This document shows, piece after piece, positions 1-9,483 of a DNA stretch of 64,000 nt. Positions within the stretch are counted from its first letter, which is position 1. Every line of letters starts with the position of its first letter. The notes below the pieces were generated by a model. That model saw only the letters and a list, made by a program, of their open reading frames with translations. It searched no databases and was not told the DNA's origin. The DNA is taken from positions 1 through 64,000 of the forward strand of contig DATGIL010000045.1 of assembly GCA_035295745.1 (NCBI GenBank), given 5' to 3'. The position numbers and the translations under genes are program-made. The stretch is from JAIQFL01 sp035295745 (GTDB taxonomy: Bacteria > Acidobacteriota > Terriglobia > Bryobacterales > Bryobacteraceae).

Positions 1-258
1 AAATCCGCGACTTGTATACCTCTTACGCTACATGGCGGTTCCGGCACAGCCGATGACGATCTCAGACGGGCGATCCACGCCGGGGTCAATATCATTCACA
101 TCAATACGGAATTGCGTGTGGCCTGGAAACACGGACTTGAGACTGGTCTCGCGCGGCGCGAGGACGAGGTGGTGCCATACAAGATCCTCCCGTCGGCCGT
201 CGCCGCGATCCACGACGTCGTACGCGCGAGGCTTCGATTATTCGGAGGACAGGACTAA
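1..258 (+). CDS. class II fructose-bisphosphate aldolase, C-terminal part (partial)
   Basis: The window opens inside this gene, in frame 1, and it stops at TAA 256-258. The 85 visible codons contain LTLHGGSGTADDDLRRAI and then NIIHINTELRVAWK. These are the C-terminal phosphate-binding and barrel motifs of class II (zinc) ketose-bisphosphate aldolases, which interconvert fructose-1,6-bisphosphate with glyceraldehyde-3-phosphate and dihydroxyacetone phosphate in the cytoplasm. The zinc ligands and the start lie outside the window. A tagatose- or other ketose-bisphosphate aldolase of the same fold cannot be excluded from this fragment. Confidence 0.85.
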   Translation, partial: KSATCIPLTLHGGSGTADDDLRRAIHAGVNIIHINTELRVAWKHGLETGLARREDEVVPYKILPSAVAAIHDVVRARLRLFGGQD

Positions 259-408
259 GCGTCGCTTTCGACTTTGGCTATCGGGCACGGAGTACCAGCG
301 GAGGTGCACCGGGGAGGCCGGGTCCGGTTTCGGCTTCCGCTTAGTCCTTCGGCAGCCAAAAGCCGCATTGAGAAGCCGAGCCATCGTGTTTCTCGAGTCG
401 GCCACTAA

Positions 409-1053
409 CTACTCGCGTAACCTCTTTGGGCCGCTCACGTAGGGATTGCCTCGCTCGTAGAAGCGCAGTTTGCGATCCACGTTCCGCGTCAAACCGATGC
501 GTACGCTTTCGCCGATGGCACCCGCTATGCGCGGACTCGTCGCGAGCCAGAGCGGACCGGCGGCGCACAGATCCAGGCCATCCTGCCTGAAATCAATCTG
601 CATCGCCTGGGCTAGCCGGCCCGGGCCGCGGGCTAAATCGAGCAGCCCTGCCCCGCCGCGTAAGCGTTCCATCCGATCGATGCCCGCGAGTGGTTCGAGG
701 GCACGCAAGAGTACTCCCGCCCCGACTCCAACCGCCTCGCTCGTCACGTTCAGCATGAATGATGACCCGTAAGTGAAATATACGTAGGCATGTCCTCGCC
801 CCAGAAATAGTGACGCATTGCGCCGCGTCTCTCCCCGAAATGCGTGCCCCGCGGAATCACCGATTGGGTAGGCCTCCGTCTCAACGATGCGGCCGCTGAG
901 CCTGCCATCATCGGTATCATGGACTGCTACTTTGCCGACCAGGTAGCGTGCCAACTCCACGGTATCCACCGGAAGTTCGGCTCGACGGAGACGCCGAAGA
1001 CGGCAAAAGGGAATTGACTTGCCTACCCGTTCATCAGGAACGCTATGAAGCAT
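409..1053 (-). CDS. 3-methyladenine/alkyladenine DNA glycosylase (AAG family)
   Basis: This 214-residue protein matches the AAG/MPG fold, a base-excision repair glycosylase that removes alkylated purines. Visible family signatures are LARYLVGK near the N terminus, the catalytic-region motif RIVETEAY, then GDSAGHAFRGET, the YVYFTYGSSFMLNV segment, and a C-terminal RIGLTRNVDRKLRFY. The length is typical for bacterial members. I chose ATG at 1053 because the family homology begins shortly after it; an upstream extension has no family character. The start overlaps the end of the baeRF gene by 11 nt, so the two are probably cotranscribed leftward. Confidence 0.87.
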   Translation of the reverse strand: MLHSVPDERVGKSIPFCRLRRLRRAELPVDTVELARYLVGKVAVHDTDDGRLSGRIVETEAYPIGDSAGHAFRGETRRNASLFLGRGHAYVYFTYGSSFMLNVTSEAVGVGAGVLLRALEPLAGIDRMERLRGGAGLLDLARGPGRLAQAMQIDFRQDGLDLCAAGPLWLATSPRIAGAIGESVRIGLTRNVDRKLRFYERGNPYVSGPKRLRE

Positions 1054-2110
1054 AGCGGAAGATCGCGCAGATAGGCCCCCCGGAAGGCATGCTGCTCTCC
1101 AGTAGGGTTTGGACGTCGCCGCCGTGCCGAAGCGTTTGCACAGCGGCTTTGTCCAGGAGGTCGGCCCCGCCGTCGACCACGCCCGGAGCAGCCCCGTTCT
1201 CAAGCAGGAATAGATGTTCGACCCTGCCTGTGGAAGCGGCGCGCACAATCTCCTGTACATCTGCCGAAGCGTGGCCTGTTCCGATCTGCTTGTCGAACCC
1301 CTCCAGGGCCCGACGTGTCGGCCCGGTGGTCACCGACCGAACCAGTTCCAGGGATTGCTGGTACATTTCGTTCTGGCCAAGATGACCGGGTAATCCGCGT
1401 ATTCCCGGTTCCACGCACTCAGGATAGGTCGTCAAACGATGGAAGAGCGCGACTTCATGTTCGACGCCTACAACTACCAAGGGTGGATGTCCATCCTTCA
1501 GGAGGGCGTTCACGTCGCGATCAATCTCACGATAAAAACGGCCAAGGTGGTTCTCAGGGTGATCGCGATCATGCACTGGCTCTGCGCGGAGCGAGGACTG
1601 GGATGCGCCAGGAACTAAGCCGGCGGCCTCGGTCCCCGCGTCTCTCGGAAACTTCGCGGCCTCACAGAATTGATCCGTGCATTTGAAGATGCGCGTATCA
1701 TTCAGCTTTAACGCGAGAATGTAGAACTCGACGTGTTTGCTGACGAGCGCCAGCAGCGGGCGAAGCTGGAAGCACTCACCAACGGCGGCGACGCGTTGCC
1801 CGACGAGATATCGCGTGCGGAATGACTCGCAGACGTCCGGCGAGCGCAGAAAAATGAACGTCGCCGGCTCCTTTGAGGAATCGATTACATTCGTAGCGAT
1901 AAGCTCTAGCGGATCGAGAAGGGAGGCGATGTCATGCTTGGATGCGCTGGTTCCCAGCTTGGCGCGCACCTGAGAAAGCGCGTCTTTGAAAGCAATCCGC
2001 GCATCGCGAGCCTCGCGTTCAGGAAGAACGATCGTGATGCACGGCGGAGCAGCCGACGCAAGACCGCGTAGTCTCTCCAGGGAAAGCTTTTCCGCTTCGG
2101 TTTTGATCAT
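1043..2110 (-). CDS. baeRF-family protein (bacterial archaeo-eukaryotic release-factor-like)
   Basis: A 355-residue protein with the general layout of the bacterial eRF1-related (baeRF) families. It has an N-terminal domain beginning ERLRGLASAAPPCITIVLP, a central domain with LVSKHVEFYILALKLNDTRIF, a histidine-rich linker (residues about 185-205) and a C-terminal Pelota/L7Ae-like domain with DVQEIVRAASTGRVEHLFL. Known baeRF proteins are predicted to act on stalled ribosomes or in stress, but experimental function is thin. The start ATG at 2110 is the only good candidate. It is followed by the AAG gene with an 11-nt overlap. The subfamily number cannot be assigned by eye. Confidence 0.75.
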   Translation of the reverse strand: MIKTEAEKLSLERLRGLASAAPPCITIVLPEREARDARIAFKDALSQVRAKLGTSASKHDIASLLDPLELIATNVIDSSKEPATFIFLRSPDVCESFRTRYLVGQRVAAVGECFQLRPLLALVSKHVEFYILALKLNDTRIFKCTDQFCEAAKFPRDAGTEAAGLVPGASQSSLRAEPVHDRDHPENHLGRFYREIDRDVNALLKDGHPPLVVVGVEHEVALFHRLTTYPECVEPGIRGLPGHLGQNEMYQQSLELVRSVTTGPTRRALEGFDKQIGTGHASADVQEIVRAASTGRVEHLFLLENGAAPGVVDGGADLLDKAAVQTLRHGGDVQTLLESSMPSGGPICAIFRYAS

Positions 2111-2265
2111 AATTAAGCCTCCAGTTGTCGATTGTCCTTACGCCCCCATCGGCTACCGATGCGCGAACGCTTCCAGAAGGCCTTCGGGGCGGATCGATAG
2201 ATGACGCACCAGAACGTTCACGCAGACTAACCGTCTAAAGCTCAGCCCTTCTGATATGTGCGACT

Positions 2266-2994
2266 TTACCTCCGAGCGCCGAACACCTCGTATAACATTA
2301 CATTGAGATCATCGAGCGCTTGGGAACAGTCACCCGTGAAGCTTGAGCCATGCATAATGGCGAGCGTTTTGGGCTTCAGGTCCGCGAGCTTCTTCAAGTT
2401 CTGCGCGGTGAGCGGCGTGTGCGGGACATACTCCGCCAGGATACCCGTCTGATATTCCTTCATCGCCTGCTGCGAGCGGCCCACGACATCGCCAACGGTG
2501 AGCGGCTCGACGTCGCCGGTTTGATGGAACAGGTCCGAACAGAGCAGTGTTCTCTGCGTTTCTTCGAACAGGACACCAGCGTCCCAGCCGTGGGGCAGAT
2601 GAGGAGTCCGGCAGTGGCGAAATCGATACTTCCCCGTCGCAAAAGCTCCGCCATCGGCGAGAGCGCGCGACTCTCGGCCAGTGAAGTCGTTCACGCTGGT
2701 GAGGGCGCCGACCTGGCTACAGATAACGTCCGCATTGGGCGCTGCCTCCAGCCATTCGTTCAGCGAGCCACATTCGTCTGACTCAAAGTGGCTGAAGCTT
2801 ATGTGGCGCAACTCGGAGAGGTTGATGAGCTTTGACACGGCTTCGCGAATTTCCGCGTGCATTCCGCGCAGCCCCGTGTGGAACAGCAGCGGTTCATCGT
2901 CTTTTACCAGAAAATGGTTGAACTGCAGATTAACCTGCCTGGCAAAGATCGAGACTCGATATATGTTCGGTGCGATTTCCGTTGTGACCGCCAT
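2266..2994 (-). CDS. MBL-fold protein with oxygen-binding diiron (flavodiiron-like) domain
   Basis: A 242-residue single-domain protein like the metallo-beta-lactamase half of flavodiiron proteins. The opening EIAPNIYRVSIFARQVNLQFNHFLV and the metal motif FSHFESDECGSL correspond to HxExDxxG. Further ligands are HLPHGWDAG, CSDLFHQTGD and IMHGSSF. No flavodoxin domain follows, so it would need a separate electron donor if it reduces O2 or NO. It is transcribed leftward with 155 bp separating it from the baeRF gene. The function as an oxidoreductase is inferred from the fold; a hydrolase role is possible. Confidence 0.75.
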   Translation of the reverse strand: MAVTTEIAPNIYRVSIFARQVNLQFNHFLVKDDEPLLFHTGLRGMHAEIREAVSKLINLSELRHISFSHFESDECGSLNEWLEAAPNADVICSQVGALTSVNDFTGRESRALADGGAFATGKYRFRHCRTPHLPHGWDAGVLFEETQRTLLCSDLFHQTGDVEPLTVGDVVGRSQQAMKEYQTGILAEYVPHTPLTAQNLKKLADLKPKTLAIMHGSSFTGDCSQALDDLNVMLYEVFGARR

Positions 2995-3072
2995 ACAGCC
3001 CTCCTGAACTGGATTTCTGAAAGATGGGTCGATGCCGCGGCGCGAAGTCCACGCATTTGTAACACTCCGTGC

Positions 3073-4023
3073 TTACGCGACTCTTAGCAGGATTTTGCCC
3101 TTAGCCCGGCCCTGCTGGCTCGCATCCTGTGCTTCACGTGCCTGGTCCAGCCGATATACCTGCCCCATTCGTGGCTTTACGTCACCGCGCTCCACCAGCT
3201 CCGCTAACTCCGCCAGGTCGGCTGCGCTCCGCTTCATCGCGACGTTCACCGCTCTGATCCCCGCCAGCGTCGCCAACTCCGCGTTCGCCGCACCCAGCGC
3301 CGAAACCATCACGCCGCCCTTCCTGACCATCGCGTACGAGCGGGTCGCGGTCTCGCCGCCGATGAGGTCCAATACCGCGTCGACTTGCCCCACGGCTTCA
3401 AACCGCTCCTTCTTGTAATCGATTACATGGACTTGACCCAAGGAGCGCAGGTACTCGACGTCCTCGCCGGACGCTGTCGCGATGACCCGCGCGCTCCTAG
3501 CTATAGCGATCTGGGTTGCGAACGAGCCCACGGCCCCCGCTGCGCCGTGGATCAGAATAGTGCTTCCCGGCTTCGGCTCCACGTAGTCCCGAATTGCCTG
3601 CAACGCCGTCAGTCCCGCCGTCGGCAGCGCGGCGGCCACCGGGAAGTCGATTTTCTCCGGAATCTTCGCGATGTCCGAAATCGCCGCCTCGGTGAACTCG
3701 GCATACGTCCCATCGCCGAATCCGAACACCCGCTCGCCAGTTGAGAACCCGCCCGAGTCGCCGACAGCGCATACGATTTGCCCCGCAAAATCGTGCCCGA
3801 GGGTTAGCGGGAAGCTCACCGGGAAGACCTGCTTCATATAGCCTTCGCGGATTTTCCAGTCTACCGGATTCACACCCGCGTAGCGCACCTTCGCGAGCAC
3901 GTGGTTGGACCCGAGCCGTGCCAGCGATACTTCCTCATATTTCAGTTGTTCGGAGTCGCCGTACTTCGCAATCCGGACCGCCTTAATCAGGCCAGGCACC
4001 ACCGCGTGTTCTGTCGTCGCCAT
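3073..4023 (-). CDS. NADPH:quinone reductase / zinc-independent MDR alcohol dehydrogenase
   Basis: A 316-residue medium-chain dehydrogenase/reductase. The N-terminal GroES-like domain contains YAGVNPVDWKIREGYM and LGHDFAGQIV. The Rossmann domain contains ILIHGAAGAVGSFATQIA, a nucleotide-binding motif for NADPH. The cysteine and histidine ligands of zinc alcohol dehydrogenases are absent, which matches the quinone oxidoreductase branch. The start is ATG at 4023, preceded by a GGGAGAA ribosome-binding site; an upstream ATG at 4098 would add 25 residues unlike the family. The substrate is unknown. Confidence 0.85.
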   Translation of the reverse strand: MATTEHAVVPGLIKAVRIAKYGDSEQLKYEEVSLARLGSNHVLAKVRYAGVNPVDWKIREGYMKQVFPVSFPLTLGHDFAGQIVCAVGDSGGFSTGERVFGFGDGTYAEFTEAAISDIAKIPEKIDFPVAAALPTAGLTALQAIRDYVEPKPGSTILIHGAAGAVGSFATQIAIARSARVIATASGEDVEYLRSLGQVHVIDYKKERFEAVGQVDAVLDLIGGETATRSYAMVRKGGVMVSALGAANAELATLAGIRAVNVAMKRSAADLAELAELVERGDVKPRMGQVYRLDQAREAQDASQQGRAKGKILLRVA

Positions 4024-4778
4024 TCCCGTTTCTCCCTTCGATGTGACATTCTCTCGCTTTCCACGCTGACCAAGCGTCTCACCGCCGCGGCCCTGCATGG
4101 CACTTACGCCTGCTTACTTCCGCAAGCCGCGCGCCAAAGCGAAGGTGTTCAAACGAAACACTGAAGTAGGTGTGGTCGAACGCTATGTTCGCGGACCGAC
4201 CCAGCGGGCCGACGCGACACGGCGTTCCGATTCAGGTCAACGGAGAACTGTTGCGCCGCCTTTGGTCAACGCCCCGCAACTTCATAGCTTTGAACCTTGC
4301 GGCCCTCGAACAGCAGTCGCTACTTGCAGTCGGCAGTTGCGACCGAGAACGGCCGCACGCTCCTCTTGAAGGAGCCGTCATCGGCGTCGATTCACATTGC
4401 ATACGGATGGCGCCAGCGGTTTTCGATAGAGTCGGGTGAAGTGACGGCTGACGAATCTCCGACTCGGTCTTTCGCCGGCTGTCAATCTGTAGGCCCTGAT
4501 CCCGAGGTGCTGTCAGGTTGCCATCCTGATCGAACCGGTATAGCCCAAGCTCTCGTGACCTGACGTGTTGCGCTCAGGGTCGCCAAGACGGCCGGTGGCC
4601 TTTGGGCTGCGCCGCGTATCTGTCAGCAGTCGGCTGTCGGAGTCAGGCGGATGGCTTTCGCGGCACTCCACGCGACAGGTGGGCCCTTCGACGGACGGTA
4701 AAAGCTTGAATTGCCGGAACGTAGCCGTTCCCTGCACAAGAAGAGCGTGTTGGATCTTGAAATGCATTTCGTGAGCCT
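4024..4778. other. intergenic stretch without a recognisable gene
   Basis: About 750 bp separate the quinone reductase (leftward) from egtB (rightward), so this must hold divergent promoters. Short open frames exist on both strands, but none has family-like sequence, a good ribosome-binding site or a neighbour-consistent orientation. I see no clear -35/-10 pair, repeat or tRNA. Confidence 0.5.
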
Positions 4779-4859
4779 GTGACTGCGCAAACAACAGCGT
4801 TCGAGCAAGCGCCGACATCAGTCGCTTGGGATTTGACAGGAGCAACTGGCCGTCTTGTC

Positions 4860-6107
4860 ATGGGATATAGAGCGGTGCGGTCGGTCACACGGTCGATTGC
4901 AGCACAGACCTCCGCTGAGGATCAGATGGTGCAATCCAGCCCGGATGCCAGTCCGATGAAGTGGCACCAGGCCCATACGACCTGGTTTTTCGAGACGTTC
5001 GTGCTGCGTCCGTTCCTTCCGGATTACAAGCCCTTTCGCGAGGAGTTTCGCTGGCTCTTCAACAGCTACTACAACTCGATTGGAGGGGCAGTTCCGGAAA
5101 AGCAGTTACGAGCTTCGTTTGCGCGCCCGTCGCTCGTGGAGGTGCTTGCCTTTCGCGAACATGTGGATGAAGCGATGGAAAAGCTCTTCGCAGGACGTAT
5201 TCCAGACGACGCAGCGCGACGGATCATGTTGGGCCTGAACCACGAGCAGCAACACCAGGAATTAATGCTGACCGATATTAAGCATGCCTTCTTCTCAAAT
5301 CCACTGCGCCCGGCATACGACTCTACCCCTTTCGCGGAAACCCGTGACGTTTCGCCGTCCGGCTTCAAGTCGCATTGCTTCCATGGCGGTGTGACTGACA
5401 TTGGTTATCCCATAGACCCCACGAACAGTCTCGACTTTTGTTTCGATAATGAAACTCCCTGTCACAAGGTCTACCTGGAAGCCTTCGGGATTGGAAACCG
5501 CGGCGTCACATGTCGAGAGTACCTGGAGTTCATGTCGGACGACGGATACGCGCGCCCCGAGTTTTGGCTTTCCGAGGGATGGGAAGCGGTGAAGGAACAG
5601 GAGTGGCGGGCGCCACTCTACTGGGAACGAGATGCCACGGATAGCACTGGCTGGCGCACCTACACCCTTCGAGGTTGGCATCCGCTTTCCGCGTTGTTGG
5701 ACACGCCTGTATGCCACGTGAGCTTTTTTGAGGCCGATGCGTTCGCGCGCTGGAGGGGCTGCCGCCTTCCCACCGAAGCAGAATCGGAACTTGCCGCGTC
5801 GGGAATTCCAATTGAGGGGAACTTGCTCCACACAGGTAGGCTACATCCCGCAATTGCGTCCGGTGACGGCCTTGAGCAACTCTTCGGAGACTGCTGGGAG
5901 TGGACCGCCAGCCCCTATACCGGCTATCCGGGTTATAGACCGCTTCCTGGTGCCCTGGGCGAATACAACGGCAAGTTCATGTCCGGCCAGATGATCTTGC
6001 GTGGAGGATCCTGCGTCACGCCCGCGGGTCACTTACGGGCTACCTACCGAAACTTCTTTCAGCCGGCGACGCGGTGGCAATTCACAGGGATACGATTGGC
6101 GACCTAA
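4860..6107 (+). CDS. egtB: ergothioneine biosynthesis protein EgtB (sulfoxide synthase)
   Basis: A non-heme iron enzyme that couples hercynine with gamma-glutamylcysteine or cysteine using O2. The N-terminal DinB-like domain carries KWHQAHTTWFFETFVL and LNHEQQHQELMLTD, giving the three histidine iron ligands. The C-terminal formylglycine-generating-enzyme-like domain carries FGDCWEWTASPYTGYPGY and RGGSCVTP, and ends with TGIRLAT. ATG 4860 gives 415 residues; an in-frame GTG at 4779 gives 442 and may be the real start, because relatives usually have about 15 residues before the YRAVR motif. Its partner egtD follows after 12 bp, so this is an ergothioneine operon. Confidence 0.9.
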   Translation: MGYRAVRSVTRSIAAQTSAEDQMVQSSPDASPMKWHQAHTTWFFETFVLRPFLPDYKPFREEFRWLFNSYYNSIGGAVPEKQLRASFARPSLVEVLAFREHVDEAMEKLFAGRIPDDAARRIMLGLNHEQQHQELMLTDIKHAFFSNPLRPAYDSTPFAETRDVSPSGFKSHCFHGGVTDIGYPIDPTNSLDFCFDNETPCHKVYLEAFGIGNRGVTCREYLEFMSDDGYARPEFWLSEGWEAVKEQEWRAPLYWERDATDSTGWRTYTLRGWHPLSALLDTPVCHVSFFEADAFARWRGCRLPTEAESELAASGIPIEGNLLHTGRLHPAIASGDGLEQLFGDCWEWTASPYTGYPGYRPLPGALGEYNGKFMSGQMILRGGSCVTPAGHLRATYRNFFQPATRWQFTGIRLAT

Positions 6108-6119
6108 GGACTATCAAAC

Positions 6120-7124
6120 ATGAATATCACCACCGAGTTTCAGACATTCGCCGGGGCGAGCCTCGCCCCAGTGGCCGAAAGCACCGAGCTGATCGATGAG
6201 GTCCGACGCGGCCTTTTGAAGCATCCGCGATCGCTTATGCCGTGGATGCTCTACGATGCCGAAGGCTCGCGCCTTTTCGAGTGCATCACGACCCTGCCTG
6301 AATACTATCCCACGCGAACGGAGCGCGACATTTTCGCGAGGCGTGCAACAGAGATCGTCGCAGCGGCATGTTCTCAGGGATCGCGGCCGTTCCGCCTGCT
6401 TGAGTTGGGAGCGGGAACGGCGGCCAAAACCGGCATTCTGCTGGAAGCGGCGGCACGTTCGCGAAAGGAGCTGATTTACATCCCGATTGATGTCTCGCCG
6501 GATGCGCTCGATGCGGCGTGCGCCAGCATCGGTTGCCTGTTGCCGGACGTGCAACTACGGCCGATGGTGTCGAATTACGTGACTCATCCGCCGAGGCTTG
6601 AGCGGTTCGAGGGGACCACGCTCGCGCTGTACATCGGTTCGAGCATCGGCAACTTTCTACCGGAAGAGGCTCGGGCGATTCTTCGCGATCTGAGGTCTGA
6701 GCTCAGGTCCGGCGATGGGCTGCTGATAGGCACGGACATGGTGAAAGACGAGCGGACTCTGGTGCGAGCGTACGACGACGATGCTGGCGTCACCGCGGCG
6801 TTTAATTTGAATCTTCTGCATCGCCTCAATCGAGAACTCGGCGCAAACTTCGATACGGACTGCTTCCGGCATCGGGCCCGCTGGAATCGCGCGGAGTCAC
6901 GCATCGAGATGCATCTAGAGAGCACCTGCGATCAATGGGTAGATATCCCGGCCGCGGATCTTAGCGTTCCATTCGCCGCTTTTGAAACCATTCACACTGA
7001 GAACAGCTACAAATTCACCAGGAAAACACTCGCCGCACTGTTGGATGATGCTGGCTTTACGGTCGAGCAAACATGGACGGATCCGCGGCAGTGGTATGCG
7101 CTCACGCTCGCGGGCCTGAGGTAG
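6120..7124 (+). CDS. egtD: L-histidine N(alpha)-methyltransferase EgtD
   Basis: This SAM-dependent enzyme trimethylates histidine to hercynine, the first step of ergothioneine synthesis. The 334-residue sequence shows PRSLMPWMLYDAEGSRLFE and LPEYYPTRTERDI. It continues with the SAM-binding LLELGAGTAAKT, the YIPIDVSPDALDAA strand and YIGSSIGNF, all characteristic of the family. The gene lies 12 bp after egtB on the same strand. No egtA or egtC is adjacent, so the pathway either uses cysteine directly or has its other genes elsewhere. Confidence 0.93.
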   Translation: MNITTEFQTFAGASLAPVAESTELIDEVRRGLLKHPRSLMPWMLYDAEGSRLFECITTLPEYYPTRTERDIFARRATEIVAAACSQGSRPFRLLELGAGTAAKTGILLEAAARSRKELIYIPIDVSPDALDAACASIGCLLPDVQLRPMVSNYVTHPPRLERFEGTTLALYIGSSIGNFLPEEARAILRDLRSELRSGDGLLIGTDMVKDERTLVRAYDDDAGVTAAFNLNLLHRLNRELGANFDTDCFRHRARWNRAESRIEMHLESTCDQWVDIPAADLSVPFAAFETIHTENSYKFTRKTLAALLDDAGFTVEQTWTDPRQWYALTLAGLR

Positions 7125-7167
7125 TCACCGGCAGTCGAAGATCGGACCTAAACAGTTTTCGGCAGGG

Positions 7168-7190
7168 AAGGCGGCGAACTAGCCGCCTTT
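7168..7190 (+). terminator. probable terminator hairpin after egtD
   Basis: An 8-bp perfect stem (7168-7175 with 7182-7189) with a 6-nt loop lies 43 bp after the egtD stop. It is followed by a short T-rich stretch rather than a clean U-tract, so factor-independent termination is likely but not certain. Confidence 0.5.
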
Positions 7191-7692
7191 CTCAGCGTTT
7201 GGCCCTTACAACTTTTCTTTGCGCGCCGGCGGAACCTTGTGAGCCCCCCACTTTTTCTGTGCCGCCTAATAGGACTAAACTTCCTCAGGAGCGCCGTTGC
7301 AACGTATGGAAGCGGCCAGTCTGGCCACGGGTAGAAGCGCAACGGCGCCCGGCCTAGGCGACGACATCCCTCTTCATTCGTAGGAACTCCCCGTAGTCTT
7401 GGGACACTAGCGAGTAATCGCTATCGCTTTAGCACGTTGGAGGCCATGTTTGGAGACGCGCGTCCTAAGTTGGCGCTGACAAATGAGGCGTTCACACTGC
7501 AAGATCGAGTTTCGTGGAGACCCGAGTTTGAAGAGTCGGCCCGCGTCGACCCGCTGAGTCGGTCCGCGAACAGTTGCACTCTCCGATACCCGTTCAGTTC
7601 TTGGTTTCTGTAGCTTCGCGGTGGTGCAATACGTGCGTAATCCGAATGAAGAGGCGGGTGCCACGACATTTGGATAGAAAAGTGGGGATGCA
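7191..7692. other. intergenic stretch before the Mo-hydroxylase operon
   Basis: About 500 bp with no credible gene on either strand. It must hold the promoter of the cytochrome/Mo-hydroxylase operon, but I could not point to a convincing -35/-10 pair. No repeat stands out. Confidence 0.45.
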
Positions 7693-8994
7693 ATGATTCG
7701 ACGCGTTGGGGTCGCAATACTCGTAACGGCTTTTGTCGGGATTGGCGGCGCCCTGCTCTTGTCGCGGCGACAGGCCATTGCGCCCATCGACCCTCCTTCC
7801 CAGTCGAGTTTCTCCGCCGAATCGATTGCTCGCGGAGAAGCTCTCGCCACCGCAGGACATTGTGCCTCCTGCCATACGCGTGCGGGCGGACAACCATTCG
7901 CGGGCGGGTATGGAGTAAACACACCGTTCGGGATTGTGTACGGAACGAATATCACTCCGGACTCGAAAACCGGTATCGGAACGTGGCCGCTCGACGCCTT
8001 TCTCCGCGCCATGCGCGAAGGCGTCGCCCGCGATGGGTCGCATCTTTTCCCGGCGTTCCCTTACAACGCTTACACCGAGCTGACATACGATGACTTGAGG
8101 GCACTGTACGCGTATCTAATGACGCGCCAGCCGGTCAGCGCGGGCGTGCCGTCTAACACGGTTCCTTTCCCATTGAATGTCCGCGCTCTGCAGGAAGGCT
8201 GGAAACTTCTTTTTTTCAGGAGCGGACGCTTCCAATCCAACCCAGCAAAGAGCGGCGAATGGAATCGCGGAGCCTATCTCGCCGAAGCGCTCTGCGATTG
8301 TGGCGGCTGCCACACTCCGCGCAATTCGCTGGGCGCCGAAAAGACTAGCGGGGTTTATGCCGGGACGGTTGTCGACGGCTGGATCGCGCCTGCGCTCGAT
8401 CGGGCGAATCCCTCACCCCTACCGTGGACGCAAGAGGATTTATTCACCTTCCTGCGAACGGGCACGAGCTCTCTACATGGGGCTGCCGGCGGTACGATGA
8501 TCCCGGTCATTCGCGATGCGCTGGCGCTCGCTGTCGTGCCGGACTCCGACGTTCGAGCCATCGCCGTCTACTTCTCCGACGTGAATCAGCCGGCCGTGCG
8601 TGCGTCAAGCGTCGACGCGACGGTGCGTGAAGCGATCGCGACTTCAGATCTTGCCGTCGACCAGCCGTACGACGCCGATGCGACCCTCTATGCCTCCGCG
8701 TGCATGAGCTGCCACTACAATGGGAGGCCGGCTCCGGTTCCCGCGCGGCCGGAACTCGCTCTCAACAGTGCACTGACGCTGCCTGAACCGACCAATTTCA
8801 TTCAGGTTGTCTTGAACGGAGTCAGCAGCATCAACGGCGCGCCGGGATTGGTGATGCCAGCGTACGCATCGCTCACTGATATCGAAATCGCGAGGCTCGC
8901 GGCCTACCTGCGCCGCACCCGCACAAAACGTCCACCCTGGAACGACATGGAAAAGAAGGTCGCCGCTGTCCGTCGGGAGTCGGCAGGCCGCTAA
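7693..8994 (+). CDS. triheme cytochrome c, electron acceptor of Mo hydroxylase
   Basis: A 433-residue exported c-type cytochrome. The N terminus is a hydrophobic signal or anchor (MIRRVGVAILVTAFVGIGG). Three heme sites follow: CASCH near residue 57, CGGCH near 198 and CMSCH near 337. This three-domain plan matches the cytochrome subunits of alcohol and aldehyde dehydrogenases, which pass electrons to the respiratory chain in the periplasm. It lies 18 bp before the [2Fe-2S] subunit, so the three genes form one electron-transfer complex. The opening residues of each heme domain suggest repeated duplication within the family. Confidence 0.88.
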   Translation: MIRRVGVAILVTAFVGIGGALLLSRRQAIAPIDPPSQSSFSAESIARGEALATAGHCASCHTRAGGQPFAGGYGVNTPFGIVYGTNITPDSKTGIGTWPLDAFLRAMREGVARDGSHLFPAFPYNAYTELTYDDLRALYAYLMTRQPVSAGVPSNTVPFPLNVRALQEGWKLLFFRSGRFQSNPAKSGEWNRGAYLAEALCDCGGCHTPRNSLGAEKTSGVYAGTVVDGWIAPALDRANPSPLPWTQEDLFTFLRTGTSSLHGAAGGTMIPVIRDALALAVVPDSDVRAIAVYFSDVNQPAVRASSVDATVREAIATSDLAVDQPYDADATLYASACMSCHYNGRPAPVPARPELALNSALTLPEPTNFIQVVLNGVSSINGAPGLVMPAYASLTDIEIARLAAYLRRTRTKRPPWNDMEKKVAAVRRESAGR

Positions 8995-9012
8995 ACAGAA
9001 AGAGATAAGATC

Positions 9013-9483
9013 ATGATCACATTCCAACTCAATGGGCTTAGCGTTTCCGTTCACAGCCCGGGGGACGCACCACTGCTCTGGGTGATTCGCGATGAACTCG
9101 GTCTGACGGGAACCAAATTCGGCTGCGGGATTGGCTTCTGCGGCGCCTGTACTGTTCATGTCGAGGGGCGCGCCACGCGATCGTGTGTCACTCCGCTAGG
9201 CGCAATTGCGGGAGCGAAGGTGACCACGATCGAAGGGCTCGATCCTGAAGGCAGGCATCCGCTCCAGGCCGCGTGGCTTGAGCTGCAGGTCCCCCAGTGC
9301 GGCTATTGCCAATCAGGGCAGATCATGCAGGCAGCGACGCTGCTCAAAGACTACCCCGACCCCACCGATCGTGACATCAACGCGGTCATGGCCGGAAGTG
9401 TCTGCCGATGCATGGCGTACGGTCGAATAAAGAAAGCCATCAAGCTTGCCGCCACGAGAATGCGGGGAGTGCCTCATGGTTAG
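9013..9483 (+). CDS. [2Fe-2S] subunit of xanthine-oxidase-family Mo hydroxylase (IorA-like)
   Basis: A 156-residue small subunit carrying two [2Fe-2S] clusters. The N-terminal plant-ferredoxin-like domain has TKFGCGIGFCGACTVHVEG. The C-terminal helical domain has CGYCQSGQIM and VCRCMAYGRI. These are the ligands of the isoquinoline 1-oxidoreductase and aldehyde oxidase small subunits. It shuttles electrons from the Mo site to the cytochrome c encoded upstream. The stop overlaps the large-subunit start by 8 nt, which indicates translational coupling. Confidence 0.93.
   Translation: MITFQLNGLSVSVHSPGDAPLLWVIRDELGLTGTKFGCGIGFCGACTVHVEGRATRSCVTPLGAIAGAKVTTIEGLDPEGRHPLQAAWLELQVPQCGYCQSGQIMQAATLLKDYPDPTDRDINAVMAGSVCRCMAYGRIKKAIKLAATRMRGVPHG

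Noticed and set aside
32..442. Forward 136-codon frame at the left edge
   Set aside because: It is out of frame with the aldolase C terminus, which has clear family motifs over the same bases.
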